Shown here piece by piece: positions 55,709 to 64,000 of a stretch of DNA of 64,000 nucleotides. The notes below the pieces were generated by a model, which saw only the letters and a list, made by a program, of their open reading frames with translations, was not told where the DNA came from and did no database searches. The DNA lies in the NCBI GenBank assembly GCA_028865235.1, contig CP114561.1, forward strand, positions 2,066,001 through 2,130,000, given 5' to 3'. Position numbers and translations under genes: made by a program. The DNA is from Candidatus Manganitrophus sp. (GTDB taxonomy: Bacteria; Nitrospirota; Nitrospiria; SBBL01; Manganitrophaceae). Position 1 is the first letter of the stretch. Each line of letters begins with the position of its first letter.

Positions 55709-57762
55709 TTAGATCCTCGTTTTGATTTCAGCAAAAAGCCGCTCTGCCCGCCTGAGATCGTCCGAGGAAAAGGCCTTTCCCCCAAACCGCGCCTCGCAAT
55801 AAAGCGCGGTCAACTTTCGGACGGCGTCAATCGGCCATCCTTCTTTTCGTCCGACTGTCTCGACGAATTCCAGCGGTGTTTGATCTTCCCGTTTCCGAAG
55901 TCCCCGCTTCTCCAACAGCCGAAGCATCCGCTCGTAGATCACCGTCGCCGCGCGCTTCGACGATTTTCTTCGGATCGATCCGCCCCATCCCCATCCGCTT
56001 CGGTAAAGAAGCGCCGTCAAGACGACCACGGCCCCTCCCAAGACGAAGACGAGGACCGGAACTTTCTCGATCGATTGTCGGGCGCGGAAGAGCCACACGC
56101 CGATCCCTTCCGAAAAACGGCCCACCTGATCGCGCGTCCCCTCCAGAAGGGCGAACTGATCGCGGAGAGAATACCGGACGATATACCGCTCCCACTTCAT
56201 CTGCATCCAATCGACATACGCCGCCATCGCCGTCCAGGGGCTCTCGATTTTTTGGCCGACCGACGGCGTCGGATCGAAGGGGAGCCACCGTCCCCCGGAA
56301 AATAAACCTCCACCCAGGCGTGGGCGTCGCTCTGGCGGATCAAATAATACTTTCCGAATTCGTTCCACTCCCCCGGCAAAAATCCGGTGACCAATCGGGA
56401 GGCGATCCCGATGCTTCGCAGCATCATCACCATCGCCGAAGCGTAATATTCGCAATAGCCCTTCTTTTGAAAAAAGAGAAAATCCTCCAGCGGGGGGCGA
56501 TCCGACGGGGCCACTTCCAGCGTGTAGGTATACTCCGTCCGAAGATGACGCTCGATCGCCTGCACCTTCTCGAAAACCGTCGGGAAGGGATCGGCGATCT
56601 CGTGCGCCAACGCCACGATGCGCGGATCGATTCCGCCGGAGAGGTAATATTCCCGAACGTCGGAAGGGTAGTCGATCCGCGCGGCCGATTGTTCTCTCTC
56701 GGAGGGCAACGCGTGGACCGCCGTGATCTCATATTCGATCCGCTGGCGGGGAACCGCAGGAAGGTAGAGCGTCCCCGGCTGATCCCGCAACAGGGAGGGG
56801 AAATTTCCCCGGACGGCGGCCGGCGATCCGACGGTAAAAAGAACGGTGGTGTCGATCGGCTCCAGGAGAATCGTCTTCTGAAAAAGATCGGAAGGGGAAG
56901 GCGCCGGACCGATTTCGAAGCCGCGATCGAAGCCCTTCGGAAGCGCGGCCTTCCGATTGAACGTGTTCTTCCACGCCTTCCCATCATAGGCGTCGAACGA
57001 CATCCCGCGCAGATAGGGGGGTCGATCTTTCTCCCCGCCGGAAGGGATCACCCGCATCACCAGGGAGAGGTCCCGTATCACCGCCCCCATCGAGCCGAGG
57101 TCGACCTTTTCGGAAAATCCCGAAATTTTCTGGGGAGCAGCCTGCTTCGCCTGAAAAAGGCCGATCCCGACCCGGGGGATGAGAAAGAAAATCAGCAGCG
57201 TCGGCAACAGCGCCCCGATCGAGAGGAGATGAATCGACATCATCAGGGGAAAGGGAACGACCGACCGGAAGGAGCGGGCCGGCATGGCCGGAAGGCGCGA
57301 CTCTTCTTGCTTCTTCAAGTGTTGGACGACCAGTCCCCAGATCAAAAGGGCGGTCGAAACGACGAAAGAGAGGGCATATCCGAACCCGCTCCCCGCGCCG
57401 GAGGCGGCGAGGAGCTGTAAAAAACAGATCAGATAAAGCTGGAGATGGTCTTTCGATTTTTCAAGATGGAAGAGGCGATAGGCCATCAGATAGATGAGAA
57501 AATGCATACAGGCCGCGAGAAGCGCCCCGGAAAACCAGAGATCGATCAGAAAGATCAGACAGAAGAGGACCGAGGCCCCCCACCAGAAAAAGGGAGAGAG
57601 CTTCACCGGATGGTCGGTCGCGATGAAGTAGAGCGACGCCAGGATCAGGCCGAGCCCCGCCGCGCTCCATGCCCATGCAAACTGATTATTGATCATCAGC
57701 GCCGAGAAACAGGCAAGCGCCGTCAAATGGCTCAGCAGCCGGGCTCCTCTATCAAACGACAT
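55709..57762 (-). CDS. Membrane transglutaminase-like protein (DUF3488 / Transglut_core / DUF4129), one indel
   Basis: Corrected length is ~684 aa. The N-terminal ~220 residues carry about six transmembrane helices (DUF3488). A periplasmic transglutaminase/cysteine-protease core follows with Cys in QKKGYCEYYASAMVMMLRSI, His in SDAHAWVEVYF and Asp in WLPFDPTPSV. One more transmembrane helix (VPVLVFVLGGAVVVLTALLY) and a C-terminal DUF4129 domain complete it. The missing base in the C5 run 56292-56296 splits the gene just after the catalytic His. It overlaps the DUF58 gene by 11 bp in the classic MoxR-DUF58-transglutaminase operon. Function: unknown envelope proteolysis or cross-linking. Confidence 0.88.
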
Positions 57763-58858
57763 CGACCCGCTCCTCTCCGGAATCGATTCCGGCAACGACC
57801 TCATCGGAGATCGCCGCCACCTCCCCCTCCTCCCATTCGATCCGGATGACCCCCCTTCCGTCCGCGCCCACGATCGGCATCGGCGCCGGCGGGATCGGCT
57901 CGGTTAATGCGAAGAGCTTGAAGATCCGGTCGAGATGGGCCGGCCCCTCCCCCGGCGCGACCGTTTGATCGGCCGTCTGGATGGAAACCTTCATTCCGGC
58001 CTGGATCATCGCCGAAGCAAGGGAAGCGGCCGTTTCAACGGCCCGCTCGAACCGCGCTTCCCATCCGTCGGTCCGCCCGGCGGGAATCTGATTGTTCAAG
58101 ACCAAGAGGACCCCGCTCCCCTCTTCCCGCTCCCGCTCTTTGATGATCCATCGTCCTTGCCGGGCCGAGAGCTTCCAATGGATCAGCCGGCAGTCGTCCC
58201 CCCGCTGATACTCCCTAAATTGATGAAAGGCCGCCGCCTGTCCGTTCCGCTGCGAAGAAATGTCCACCGCCCCGGAGCAAGCGGGAAGGATCGGCCGCTC
58301 CGCCGGCCGCGTCTTGGGGTAGACCCACAGCTCCACAGGCTCCCGTTTCGCCGCCGTCTTGACGAAGAACCCGAAGGGAAAAGTGGTCGAAAGGGTGATC
58401 CCCTCCAGCCGATAACATCCTCTTTTCGTAAAGGTCATCCGCAACGGCTGCGACCCGGTCGATTGGGGATCCAAGGAGATAAAGTGAGCCGCTTCGGAGG
58501 TATACCTCCCCTCCGGCAGGTCGGCGCCCGGCACCGGATCGACGCGGAGCGAGAAGGAGGGAAACCGGCTCTTCTCGTTTCGAAGCCGCACGAGGAGGGA
58601 GACCGGCTCGCCCGGAAGGGCGGGGAGCGGCGGATCGGCGGAGAAGGTCAGCCAACGAAGCGATTGTTCGGAGAGAAGCCCGGAGACGATAATGATGCTG
58701 AGCATCAGCGCGACAAGAAGATAGAGGAGGTTGTTGCCGGTATTGATCGCGGCAAACCCGATGCCGAAAGTCAACGCGATAAAATACCACCCCTCTTTGG
58801 TCGGCCGGATGGTCCGCGGAAGGTATCTGAAAACGGCAAGGCGGGATGACATCGGCAC
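57752..58858 (-). CDS. DUF58-domain membrane protein
   Basis: The 368-aa protein has two N-terminal transmembrane helices (YFIALTFGIGFAAINTGNNL, LLYLLVALMLSIIIVSGLLS), a beta-rich region and the DUF58 motif FREYQRGDDCRLIHWKLSAR, with YxxGDxxRxIHWK, followed by ERAVETAASLASAM. DUF58 proteins have a degenerate VWA fold and act with MoxR ATPases. The gene follows moxR by 14 bp and overlaps the transglutaminase gene, supporting one complex. Confidence 0.92.
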   Translation of the reverse strand: MPMSSRLAVFRYLPRTIRPTKEGWYFIALTFGIGFAAINTGNNLLYLLVALMLSIIIVSGLLSEQSLRWLTFSADPPLPALPGEPVSLLVRLRNEKSRFPSFSLRVDPVPGADLPEGRYTSEAAHFISLDPQSTGSQPLRMTFTKRGCYRLEGITLSTTFPFGFFVKTAAKREPVELWVYPKTRPAERPILPACSGAVDISSQRNGQAAAFHQFREYQRGDDCRLIHWKLSARQGRWIIKEREREEGSGVLLVLNNQIPAGRTDGWEARFERAVETAASLASAMIQAGMKVSIQTADQTVAPGEGPAHLDRIFKLFALTEPIPPAPMPIVGADGRGVIRIEWEEGEVAAISDEVVAGIDSGEERVDVV

Positions 58859-58872
58859 GCTCCGTCCGCGAA

Positions 58873-59850
58873 TCAGAGCGGCACCGGAATCGCCCCGAGG
58901 ATCTCCGTCATCACCGCATCGGCCCCGTGAAGGGCCTGGCCGGGAGAGAATCCTTTTAGGAGAATCCGATGGCTGAAAACCAGGGGGGCCAGCCGTTTGA
59001 TGTCGTCGGGAAGGCAGTAGCCGCGCCCCTCGACAAAGGCAAGGGCCCGCGCCGCCCGTTGCAGAAAGAGGGCGCCCCGCGTGCTGATCCCCAGCGAGAG
59101 CCCGCGATGATGCCGCGTCGCATGGACAATCGCCAAGAGATAATCGACCAGGCTCTCTTCCAGGGTCACCTGCTCCGCTTCTTTTTGGAGAGAGAGCAAT
59201 TCGTCCCGCGTCAGCACCGGCTTCACGATCCCGGAGGAAGCGGCGGCTTGCAGCAGGATCGCTCTTTCATCCGATCCGTCCGGATAGCCGAGACGGATCC
59301 GCATCGTGAATCGGTCGAGCTGCGATTCCGGAAGGGGGTAGGTTCCTTGGTGATCGGCCGGGTTCTGCGTCGCGATGACCATGAACGGATCGGGGAGCGA
59401 ATAGGTCTGGTTCTCCACCGTGACATGGCCGTCGTTCATCGCCTCCAGCAAAGCGCTTTGCGTCTTGGGGGTGGTCCGGTTGATCTCATCGGCCAGCAGG
59501 ATGTGGGCAAAGATCGGGCCGGGACGGAACTCGAAGGTATTCTTCTTCGAATCGAAGATCGGCACGCCGAGGATGTCGGAGGGGAGAAGATCGCTGGTGA
59601 ACTGGACACGCTTGAAGGTGCAGTCGATGGAGCGGGCCAGGCTCGCCGCCAGGGTGGTTTTGCCGACGCCGGGGACATCTTCGATCAAAAGATGGCCCCG
59701 GCTGAGAAGGGTGACCACCGCCATCTTGACCGCCTCCGTCTTTCCCTTGATAGCCTGTTCGATATTCTGCCGGAGGGCGAGAACCTGTTCGCGCGATTCC
59801 ATGTCGAAGAGTGTAACAAAGGGGGTCCGGTGCGTCAATGAAGAGGACAT
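58873..59850 (-). CDS. MoxR-family AAA+ ATPase
   Basis: The 325-aa ATPase has Walker A EDVPGVGKTTLAASLAR, ADEINRTTPKTQSALLEAMN (Walker B with DEINR), sensor-1 VIATQNPADHQGTYPLPESQ, and the C-terminal lid region STRGALFLQRAARALAFVEG. MoxR ATPases act as chaperones with DUF58/VWA partners. ATG 59850 is supported by AGGAGC 8 nt upstream. It is first in the three-gene operon and divergent from coaE across a 103-bp gap that should hold both promoters. Confidence 0.93.
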   Translation of the reverse strand: MSSSLTHRTPFVTLFDMESREQVLALRQNIEQAIKGKTEAVKMAVVTLLSRGHLLIEDVPGVGKTTLAASLARSIDCTFKRVQFTSDLLPSDILGVPIFDSKKNTFEFRPGPIFAHILLADEINRTTPKTQSALLEAMNDGHVTVENQTYSLPDPFMVIATQNPADHQGTYPLPESQLDRFTMRIRLGYPDGSDERAILLQAAASSGIVKPVLTRDELLSLQKEAEQVTLEESLVDYLLAIVHATRHHRGLSLGISTRGALFLQRAARALAFVEGRGYCLPDDIKRLAPLVFSHRILLKGFSPGQALHGADAVMTEILGAIPVPL

Positions 59851-59953
59851 CGAACACCGCTCCTGGATCACGACAGGGAATCGTAAGACGATCACATTGC
59901 CCCCTCTTACGTGAATATGCTAATATCCCCCTTTGTTATGTCTTGGAGCGGGG

Positions 59954-60575
59954 ATGATCTGGGTCGGGTTGACGGGGGGGATCGCCAGCGGAAAAAGCAC
60001 CGTGTCGCGCCTTTTTTCGAGAGGCGGGGGCCTTTGTCATCGATGCGGATGAAATCGCCCACGCCGTTATCCGTAAGGGAGCGCCCGCTTACGCCGGCGT
60101 CGTCGAGGCCTTCGGCGCCGCCATTCTTGACAAAAAAGGGGAGATCGACCGGAAACGCCTTGGAGAGATCGTCTTTAACGATGCCCGCCGGCGTGAGCGA
60201 TTGAATCAACTCGTCCATCCGCACGTCTACGCGCAGGCGGAGAAGGAGAAGAGGGCGATTGCCGCCGCCCATCCCGAAGCGGTCATCCTCTTCGATGTTC
60301 CCCTCTTGATCGAGACCGGGGCCTATCGGGAGATGGATCTGGTTATCGTCGTTTATGTCGATCGCGCCACCCAAATCGACCGGTTGATCAAACGCGACGG
60401 CCTGACCCGGGAGGAAGCCGAGCGTCGGATCGACGCCCAGATGCCGCTGGATGAAAAGCGCCGATTTGCAGATGAGATCATTGATACCCGCGTGCCGTTG
60501 CCGGGGGTCGAAGGGGCGGTCCGATCGCTCTATCAACGGCTGCATGATCGGGCAATATCCAAGCGAATTTCTTGA
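59954..60575 (+). CDS. coaE: Dephospho-CoA kinase (one indel)
   Basis: CoaE phosphorylates dephospho-CoA in the last step of CoA synthesis. Corrected length is ~206 aa. Motifs: P-loop GLTGGIASGKSTVSRLF, VIDADEIAHAVI, LIHP-type LNQLVHPHV, VPLLIETG, VYVDRATQIDRLIKRDGLTR and RRFADEIIDT. One extra T in the T6 run 60012-60017 breaks the frame (expected RLFREAGAFVIDAD). ATG 59954 follows GGAGCGGGG. It is followed by galU. Confidence 0.93.
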
Positions 60576-60625
60576 CTTCTTTATCCACCGCCGATAAAAT
60601 GTCGGCAGTTCAGGAGGGAAACAGA

Positions 60626-61495
60626 TTGGGCCGACAGATCACGAAAGCGGTTATTCCCGCAGCAGGGTTGGGAACGCGATTTCTCCCGGCGACGAAGGCA
60701 TCCCCCAAGGAGATGCTCCCCTTGGTCGACAAGCCGCTGATCCAATATGTTGTCGAAGAAGCGGTGGGGGCCGGCATCCGGGAGATCATCATCATTACCG
60801 GGCGCGGCAAACGGGCAATTGAAGACCACTTCGACATCTCGTTCGAGCTGGAGGAGACCCTGCGCCAGAACGGCAAGCTGGAGCTGATGGAAAGCCTGAG
60901 AAAAATTTCCGACATGGCCGACTTCTGCTACATCCGGCAGCGGCAGGCGCTCGGGCTCGGACATGCCATTCTCAGCGCGAAGAATCTGATCGGCGATGAG
61001 CCCTTTGCCGTCCTGCTGGGAGACGACATCATCGATCATCCCACTTCCGCCCTGCAACAGATGATCGACCTCTATCAGAAAAATCAGGCGCCGTTGATCG
61101 GCATCCAAAAAGTTCCCAAGTCGGAGGTCCGCCAATACGGGGTGATCGACGCCGAAACCGCCGTCGATGGGCTTTACAAAATTAACGATCTGGTCGAAAA
61201 ACCGTCTCCCAAGGAAGCCCCCTCCAACCTCGCCGTGATCGGACGCTACATTCTGACCCCCGAAATCTTTGCGCTGCTGGAGAAAACAAAACCGGGGAAG
61301 AACAATGAGATCCAGTTGACCGACGCCCTCAAGGATTTGGCCCGGCTGCGGAATATGTATGGATATGTCATCCAGGGGAAACGCTTCGACGCCGGGGACA
61401 AACTTGGATTTCTCAAGGCAACGGTCGAAATGGGGCTGAAAAACCCCGAGTTGGGAAAAGAGTTTCGGAAATATTTGAAAGACCTCCCCCTCTAA
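60626..61495 (+). CDS. galU: UTP-glucose-1-phosphate uridylyltransferase
   Basis: GalU makes UDP-glucose for envelope polysaccharides and nucleotide-sugar metabolism. The 289-aa enzyme begins QITKAVIPAAGLGTRFLPAT followed by KASPKEMLPLVDKPLIQYVV, and has QRQALGLGHAIL, LLGDDIID, IVEKP-type LVEKPSPKEAPSNLAVIGRY and QGKRFDAGDKLGFLKATVEM. TTG 60626 is chosen over ATG 60599 because AGGAGG lies 8 nt upstream and it gives the standard N-terminus. It lies 50 bp after coaE. Confidence 0.94.
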   Translation: MGRQITKAVIPAAGLGTRFLPATKASPKEMLPLVDKPLIQYVVEEAVGAGIREIIIITGRGKRAIEDHFDISFELEETLRQNGKLELMESLRKISDMADFCYIRQRQALGLGHAILSAKNLIGDEPFAVLLGDDIIDHPTSALQQMIDLYQKNQAPLIGIQKVPKSEVRQYGVIDAETAVDGLYKINDLVEKPSPKEAPSNLAVIGRYILTPEIFALLEKTKPGKNNEIQLTDALKDLARLRNMYGYVIQGKRFDAGDKLGFLKATVEMGLKNPELGKEFRKYLKDLPL

Positions 61496-61524
61496 ACCGG
61501 CCTGCTCCACCGTAAAGACCCCGC

Positions 61525-61553
61525 TTGCAGAGTCCCACCAACCTGTGTAAAAT
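61525..61553 (+). promoter_or_regulatory. Candidate promoter upstream of lon
   Basis: TTGCAG (61525-61530), a 17-nt spacer and TAAAAT (61548-61553) lie ~116 bp before the lon start. If active, the transcript would carry the hairpin at 61587-61615 in its 5' leader. Confidence 0.45.
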
Positions 61554-61586
61554 GACCAGACGATCCCGGTCTGCTTGGTTTCAGCT

Positions 61587-61622
61587 TAAGAGATCAAGGC
61601 AAGATCGATCTCTTACATTTTT
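61587..61622 (+). terminator. Hairpin between galU and lon (terminator or lon leader element)
   Basis: A perfect 9-bp stem TAAGAGATC/GATCTCTTA (61587-61595 / 61607-61615) is followed by CATTTTT. It fits a moderate rho-independent terminator for galU, but if the promoter at 61525 is real it lies inside the lon leader. It does not match CIRCE or other heat-shock operators I know. Confidence 0.5.
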
Positions 61623-61668
61623 CCCGAGAGATCGGCTCTGTCATCCGAACCAACGTTAGGAGTTCCCC

Positions 61669-64000
61669 GTGTCTTTGAAGGATCAAGAGAAACAGAAACA
61701 GGATATCCCCGAGAAGCTTCCCCCTTCTCCCCGTCCGGGACATCGTCGTCTTCCCCCATATGGTTCTTCCCCTTTTCGTCGGCCGCGAGATTTCCATCAA
61801 AGCGATTGAAGAAGCGCTCGCCGGAAACCGGATGGTCTTTCTGGCGGCGCAGAGGTCGTCGGAAGTGGAATCCCCTGAGCCGGACGATATTTATACCATC
61901 GGCTCGGTCGGGACGATCATGCGGATGCTGAAGCTTCCCGACGGACGGGTCAAGATCCTGGTCCAGGGGATCGCCAAAGCACGGATTACTTCGTTCCAGC
62001 AAACCACCCCCTATCATACGGTTCGGATCGAGAAGTTAACCGATCCGTCCGCCGAGAGCGGTCTCGAGGTTGAAGCGGCGGTCCGGACGGTGAAGGAATT
62101 GATGGGCAAGGTCGTCGCCTTCGGGAAATTCACCGTTCCCGACATCATCTCCGTGATTGAAAACCTCGACGACCCGGGGCGTTTGGCCGACATGATCGCT
62201 TCGAATCTCGGATTGAAGGTCGAAACGGCGCAGGAGGTGCTCGAGATTCTCGATCCCGTGGAGCGCCTTGGGAAGATCAGCGACCTTTTGGCAAAAGAGG
62301 TCGATGTCCTGACGATGCAGCAAAAGATCCAGGCCGAGGCCAAAGGGGAGATGGACAAGACGCAGCGCGAATACTTCTTGCGCGAGCAGCTGAAGGCGAT
62401 CCAGAAGGAGCTGGGGGAATCGGATGAGCGGGCCGAAGAGGTCCAGGAATTCCGGAACAAAATCGAAGAGGCGGCGATGCCGGAGAAGGTCGCCAAAGAG
62501 GCGGAACGGCAGTTGAAGCGCCTTGAGAAGATGCACCCCGACTCCGCCGAGGCCTCCACGGTTCGAACCTATCTCGAATGGCTCGTGGAGCTGCCGTGGA
62601 ATATGGCGACCAAAGATAACCTGAATTTGATTGCGGCCAAAAAGACCCTCGATGAGGATCATTACGACCTGGAGCGGGTGAAGGACCGGATCCTGGAATA
62701 TCTCGCCGTCCGCAAAATGAATGAGAAGATGAAGGGGCCGATCCTCTGCTTCCTCGGCCCCCCCCCCCGGGGGTCGGGAAGACCTCTCTCGGAAAATCGA
62801 TCGCCCGCGCCCTGGGACGCGAGTTTGTCCGGGTCTCGCTCGGCGGGATTCGCGACGAAGCGGAGATCCGCGGACACCGCCGGACCTACGTCGGCTCGCT
62901 TCCGGGCCGAATCATCCAGGGGATCAAACAGGCCGGGACAAACAACCCGGTCTTCATGCTGGACGAAATCGACAAGGTCGGCATGGACTTCCGGGGAGAT
63001 CCCTCGGCCGCCCTGCTGGAGGTCTTGGACCCGGAGCAAAATCATAGCTTCTCCGATCACTACCTCGGCGTCCCGTTCGATCTCTCGAACGTCATGTTTA
63101 TCATGACCGCCAACCAGATCGATCCGATTCCGGCGCCGCTGCGCGACCGGATGGAGATCATCGACATCTCCGGATATACAACGGAGGAAAAGGTCGGCAT
63201 CGCCCGGAATTACCTGATCCCGCGCCAGCTCTCGGAGCATGGGGTCAAGACGGGCAAAGTGGCCTTCACCGATGCGGCGATCGATCTGATGATCATGCAG
63301 TACACCCGCGAGGCGGGGGTTCGCAATCTGGAGCGGGAGATCGCCAACGTCCTCCGGAAAATCGCGCGCAAGCTGGCGGAGGGAAAAGAGAAGCGATTCA
63401 AGATCACCCCTTCCAACGTCAACCAATATCTCGGCATTCCGAAATTCCTTCCCGAAGCGGAGCAGGAAAACGATGAGGTCGGCGTGGCGACCGGGCTCGC
63501 CTGGACCCCGACCGGCGGCGATATTATTCGAATCGAAGCAACCTTGATGAAGGGGAAGGGAGGGCTGACCCTCACCGGGCATCTGGGAGATGTGATGAAA
63601 GAGTCGGCCCATGCGGCCCTCTCCTACATTCGATCGAAGGAGAAAGAGCTTGGGATCAAAACCGACCTCTTCGCCAAGAGCGATATCCACATCCATGTCC
63701 CGGCCGGGGCGATTCCGAAAGACGGACCTTCCGCCGGCATCACGATGGCGACGGCGCTCGCCTCGCTCCTTACCGGAAAAGCGGTCCGCCGGGATGTGGC
63801 GATGACCGGAGAGGTGACGCTGCGGGGCCGGGTCCTCCCGATCGGCGGCCTGAAAGAAAAGATCTTGGCCGCCAAACGGGCCGGCATGAAGACGGTGGTC
63901 CTTCCGAAGCGGAACGAAAAAGATCTGGAGGAAGTCCCCCGCCACGTGCAGCGAGGACTCGATCTGGTCTTCGCCGAGCACATGGATGCGGTTCTGTCGG
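61669..64000 (+). CDS. lon: ATP-dependent protease La (Lon), 3'-truncated by the window edge, two indels
   Basis: Lon is the AAA+ serine protease that degrades misfolded and regulatory proteins. The GTG start 61669 has AGGAG 7 nt upstream. The N-terminal LON domain ([20 protein letters not shown]) is joined by removing one base of C5 61720-61724. The coiled region includes [20 protein letters not shown]. The Walker A (GPPGVGKTS) is scrambled by an 11-C/5-G tract at 62758-62773. Walker B is [20 protein letters not shown]. The protease domain has catalytic Ser in [12 protein letters not shown] and Lys in [11 protein letters not shown]. About the last 25-40 residues are missing, assuming normal family length. 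Confidence 0.94.

Noticed and set aside
55876..57420. 514-aa plus-strand open frame opposite the transglutaminase gene
   Set aside because: It is antisense to a gene with clear catalytic motifs, is Arg/Pro/Gly-rich and low-complexity, and results from GC-rich codon mirror effects.
60012..60017. Programmed ribosomal frameshift in coaE or lon
   Set aside because: The slippery-looking runs are simple homopolymers, lack a downstream pseudoknot or Shine-Dalgarno stimulator that I can see, and match the error pattern found in many unrelated genes.

Overview
The window is about 58% GC and densely coded, with most genes on the minus strand. It looks like a chromosomal segment from a Nitrospirota-type bacterium (Nitrospira / Leptospirillum / Manganitrophus-like). 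The evidence is indirect: the run ilvB-ilvN-ilvC-psd-pssA-leuA-leuB-asd, which I recall from Nitrospira genomes; an AAA+/VWA pair of the CbbQ-NorQ / CbbO-NorD kind; many multi-sensor signalling proteins; and beta-propeller lipoproteins of the YCF48 type. There is no rRNA, tRNA, CRISPR array or prophage. The sequence carries roughly 27 one-base indels, nearly all in homopolymers, that split about 18 ordinary genes. This reads as uncorrected long-read assembly error, so those genes are annotated across the breaks as intact loci.

Layout. 1-9 kb: a TPR protein, a Mut7-C RNase-like protein, a YbhN-like flippase-type membrane protein, a PLD-family lipoprotein, two small unknowns, a TfoX-N protein and a large GAF/PAS hybrid histidine kinase. 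9-15 kb: der, an unknown 142-aa gene, then norD-like and norQ/cbbQ-like genes in the order Q-D-unknown-der along the minus strand. 15-25 kb: TPR protein, clpS, a four-helix-bundle (IVP/avd-like) gene boxed by a 25-bp perfect inverted repeat, a YbgC-type thioesterase, isoaspartyl peptidase, a dinG-type helicase carrying a palindromic repeat inside its reading frame, a SPOR protein, queA, SpoIID-like protein, DUF2905 and nadA. 25-35 kb: a metallophosphatase, then the branched-chain amino acid / aspartate cluster (asd, leuB, a RelE-type toxin-antitoxin pair, leuA) with phospholipid genes pssA and psd, then ilvC, ilvN, ilvB.

35-52 kb: a secreted unknown, two beta-propeller lipoproteins with a zinc-ribbon mini-gene, a thiamine-binding-type protein, a YCII protein, YgfZ, a NarL-type regulator, a GAF-GGDEF cyclase, a methyltransferase/phosphotransferase pair, a large metallophosphatase lipoprotein with Ig-like repeats, a DUF4091 protein with a Gly-rich Cys-containing C-terminal anchor, a degenerate receiver and a REC-GGDEF-EAL protein. 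52-64 kb: an NmrA-like reductase, an HtrA-like protease without a signal peptide, pirin and MarR genes behind a likely MarR operator, the MoxR / DUF58 / transglutaminase operon, coaE, galU and the start of lon, which runs off the window.

The most interesting structures are the inverted-repeat-bounded four-helix-bundle cassette (16049-16476), the family of GTAGGGGCG palindromes including one inside dinG (19110-19134), the orphan NorQ/NorD pair, the toxin-antitoxin pair inside the leucine operon, and the C-terminal sorting-like tail of the DUF4091 protein.
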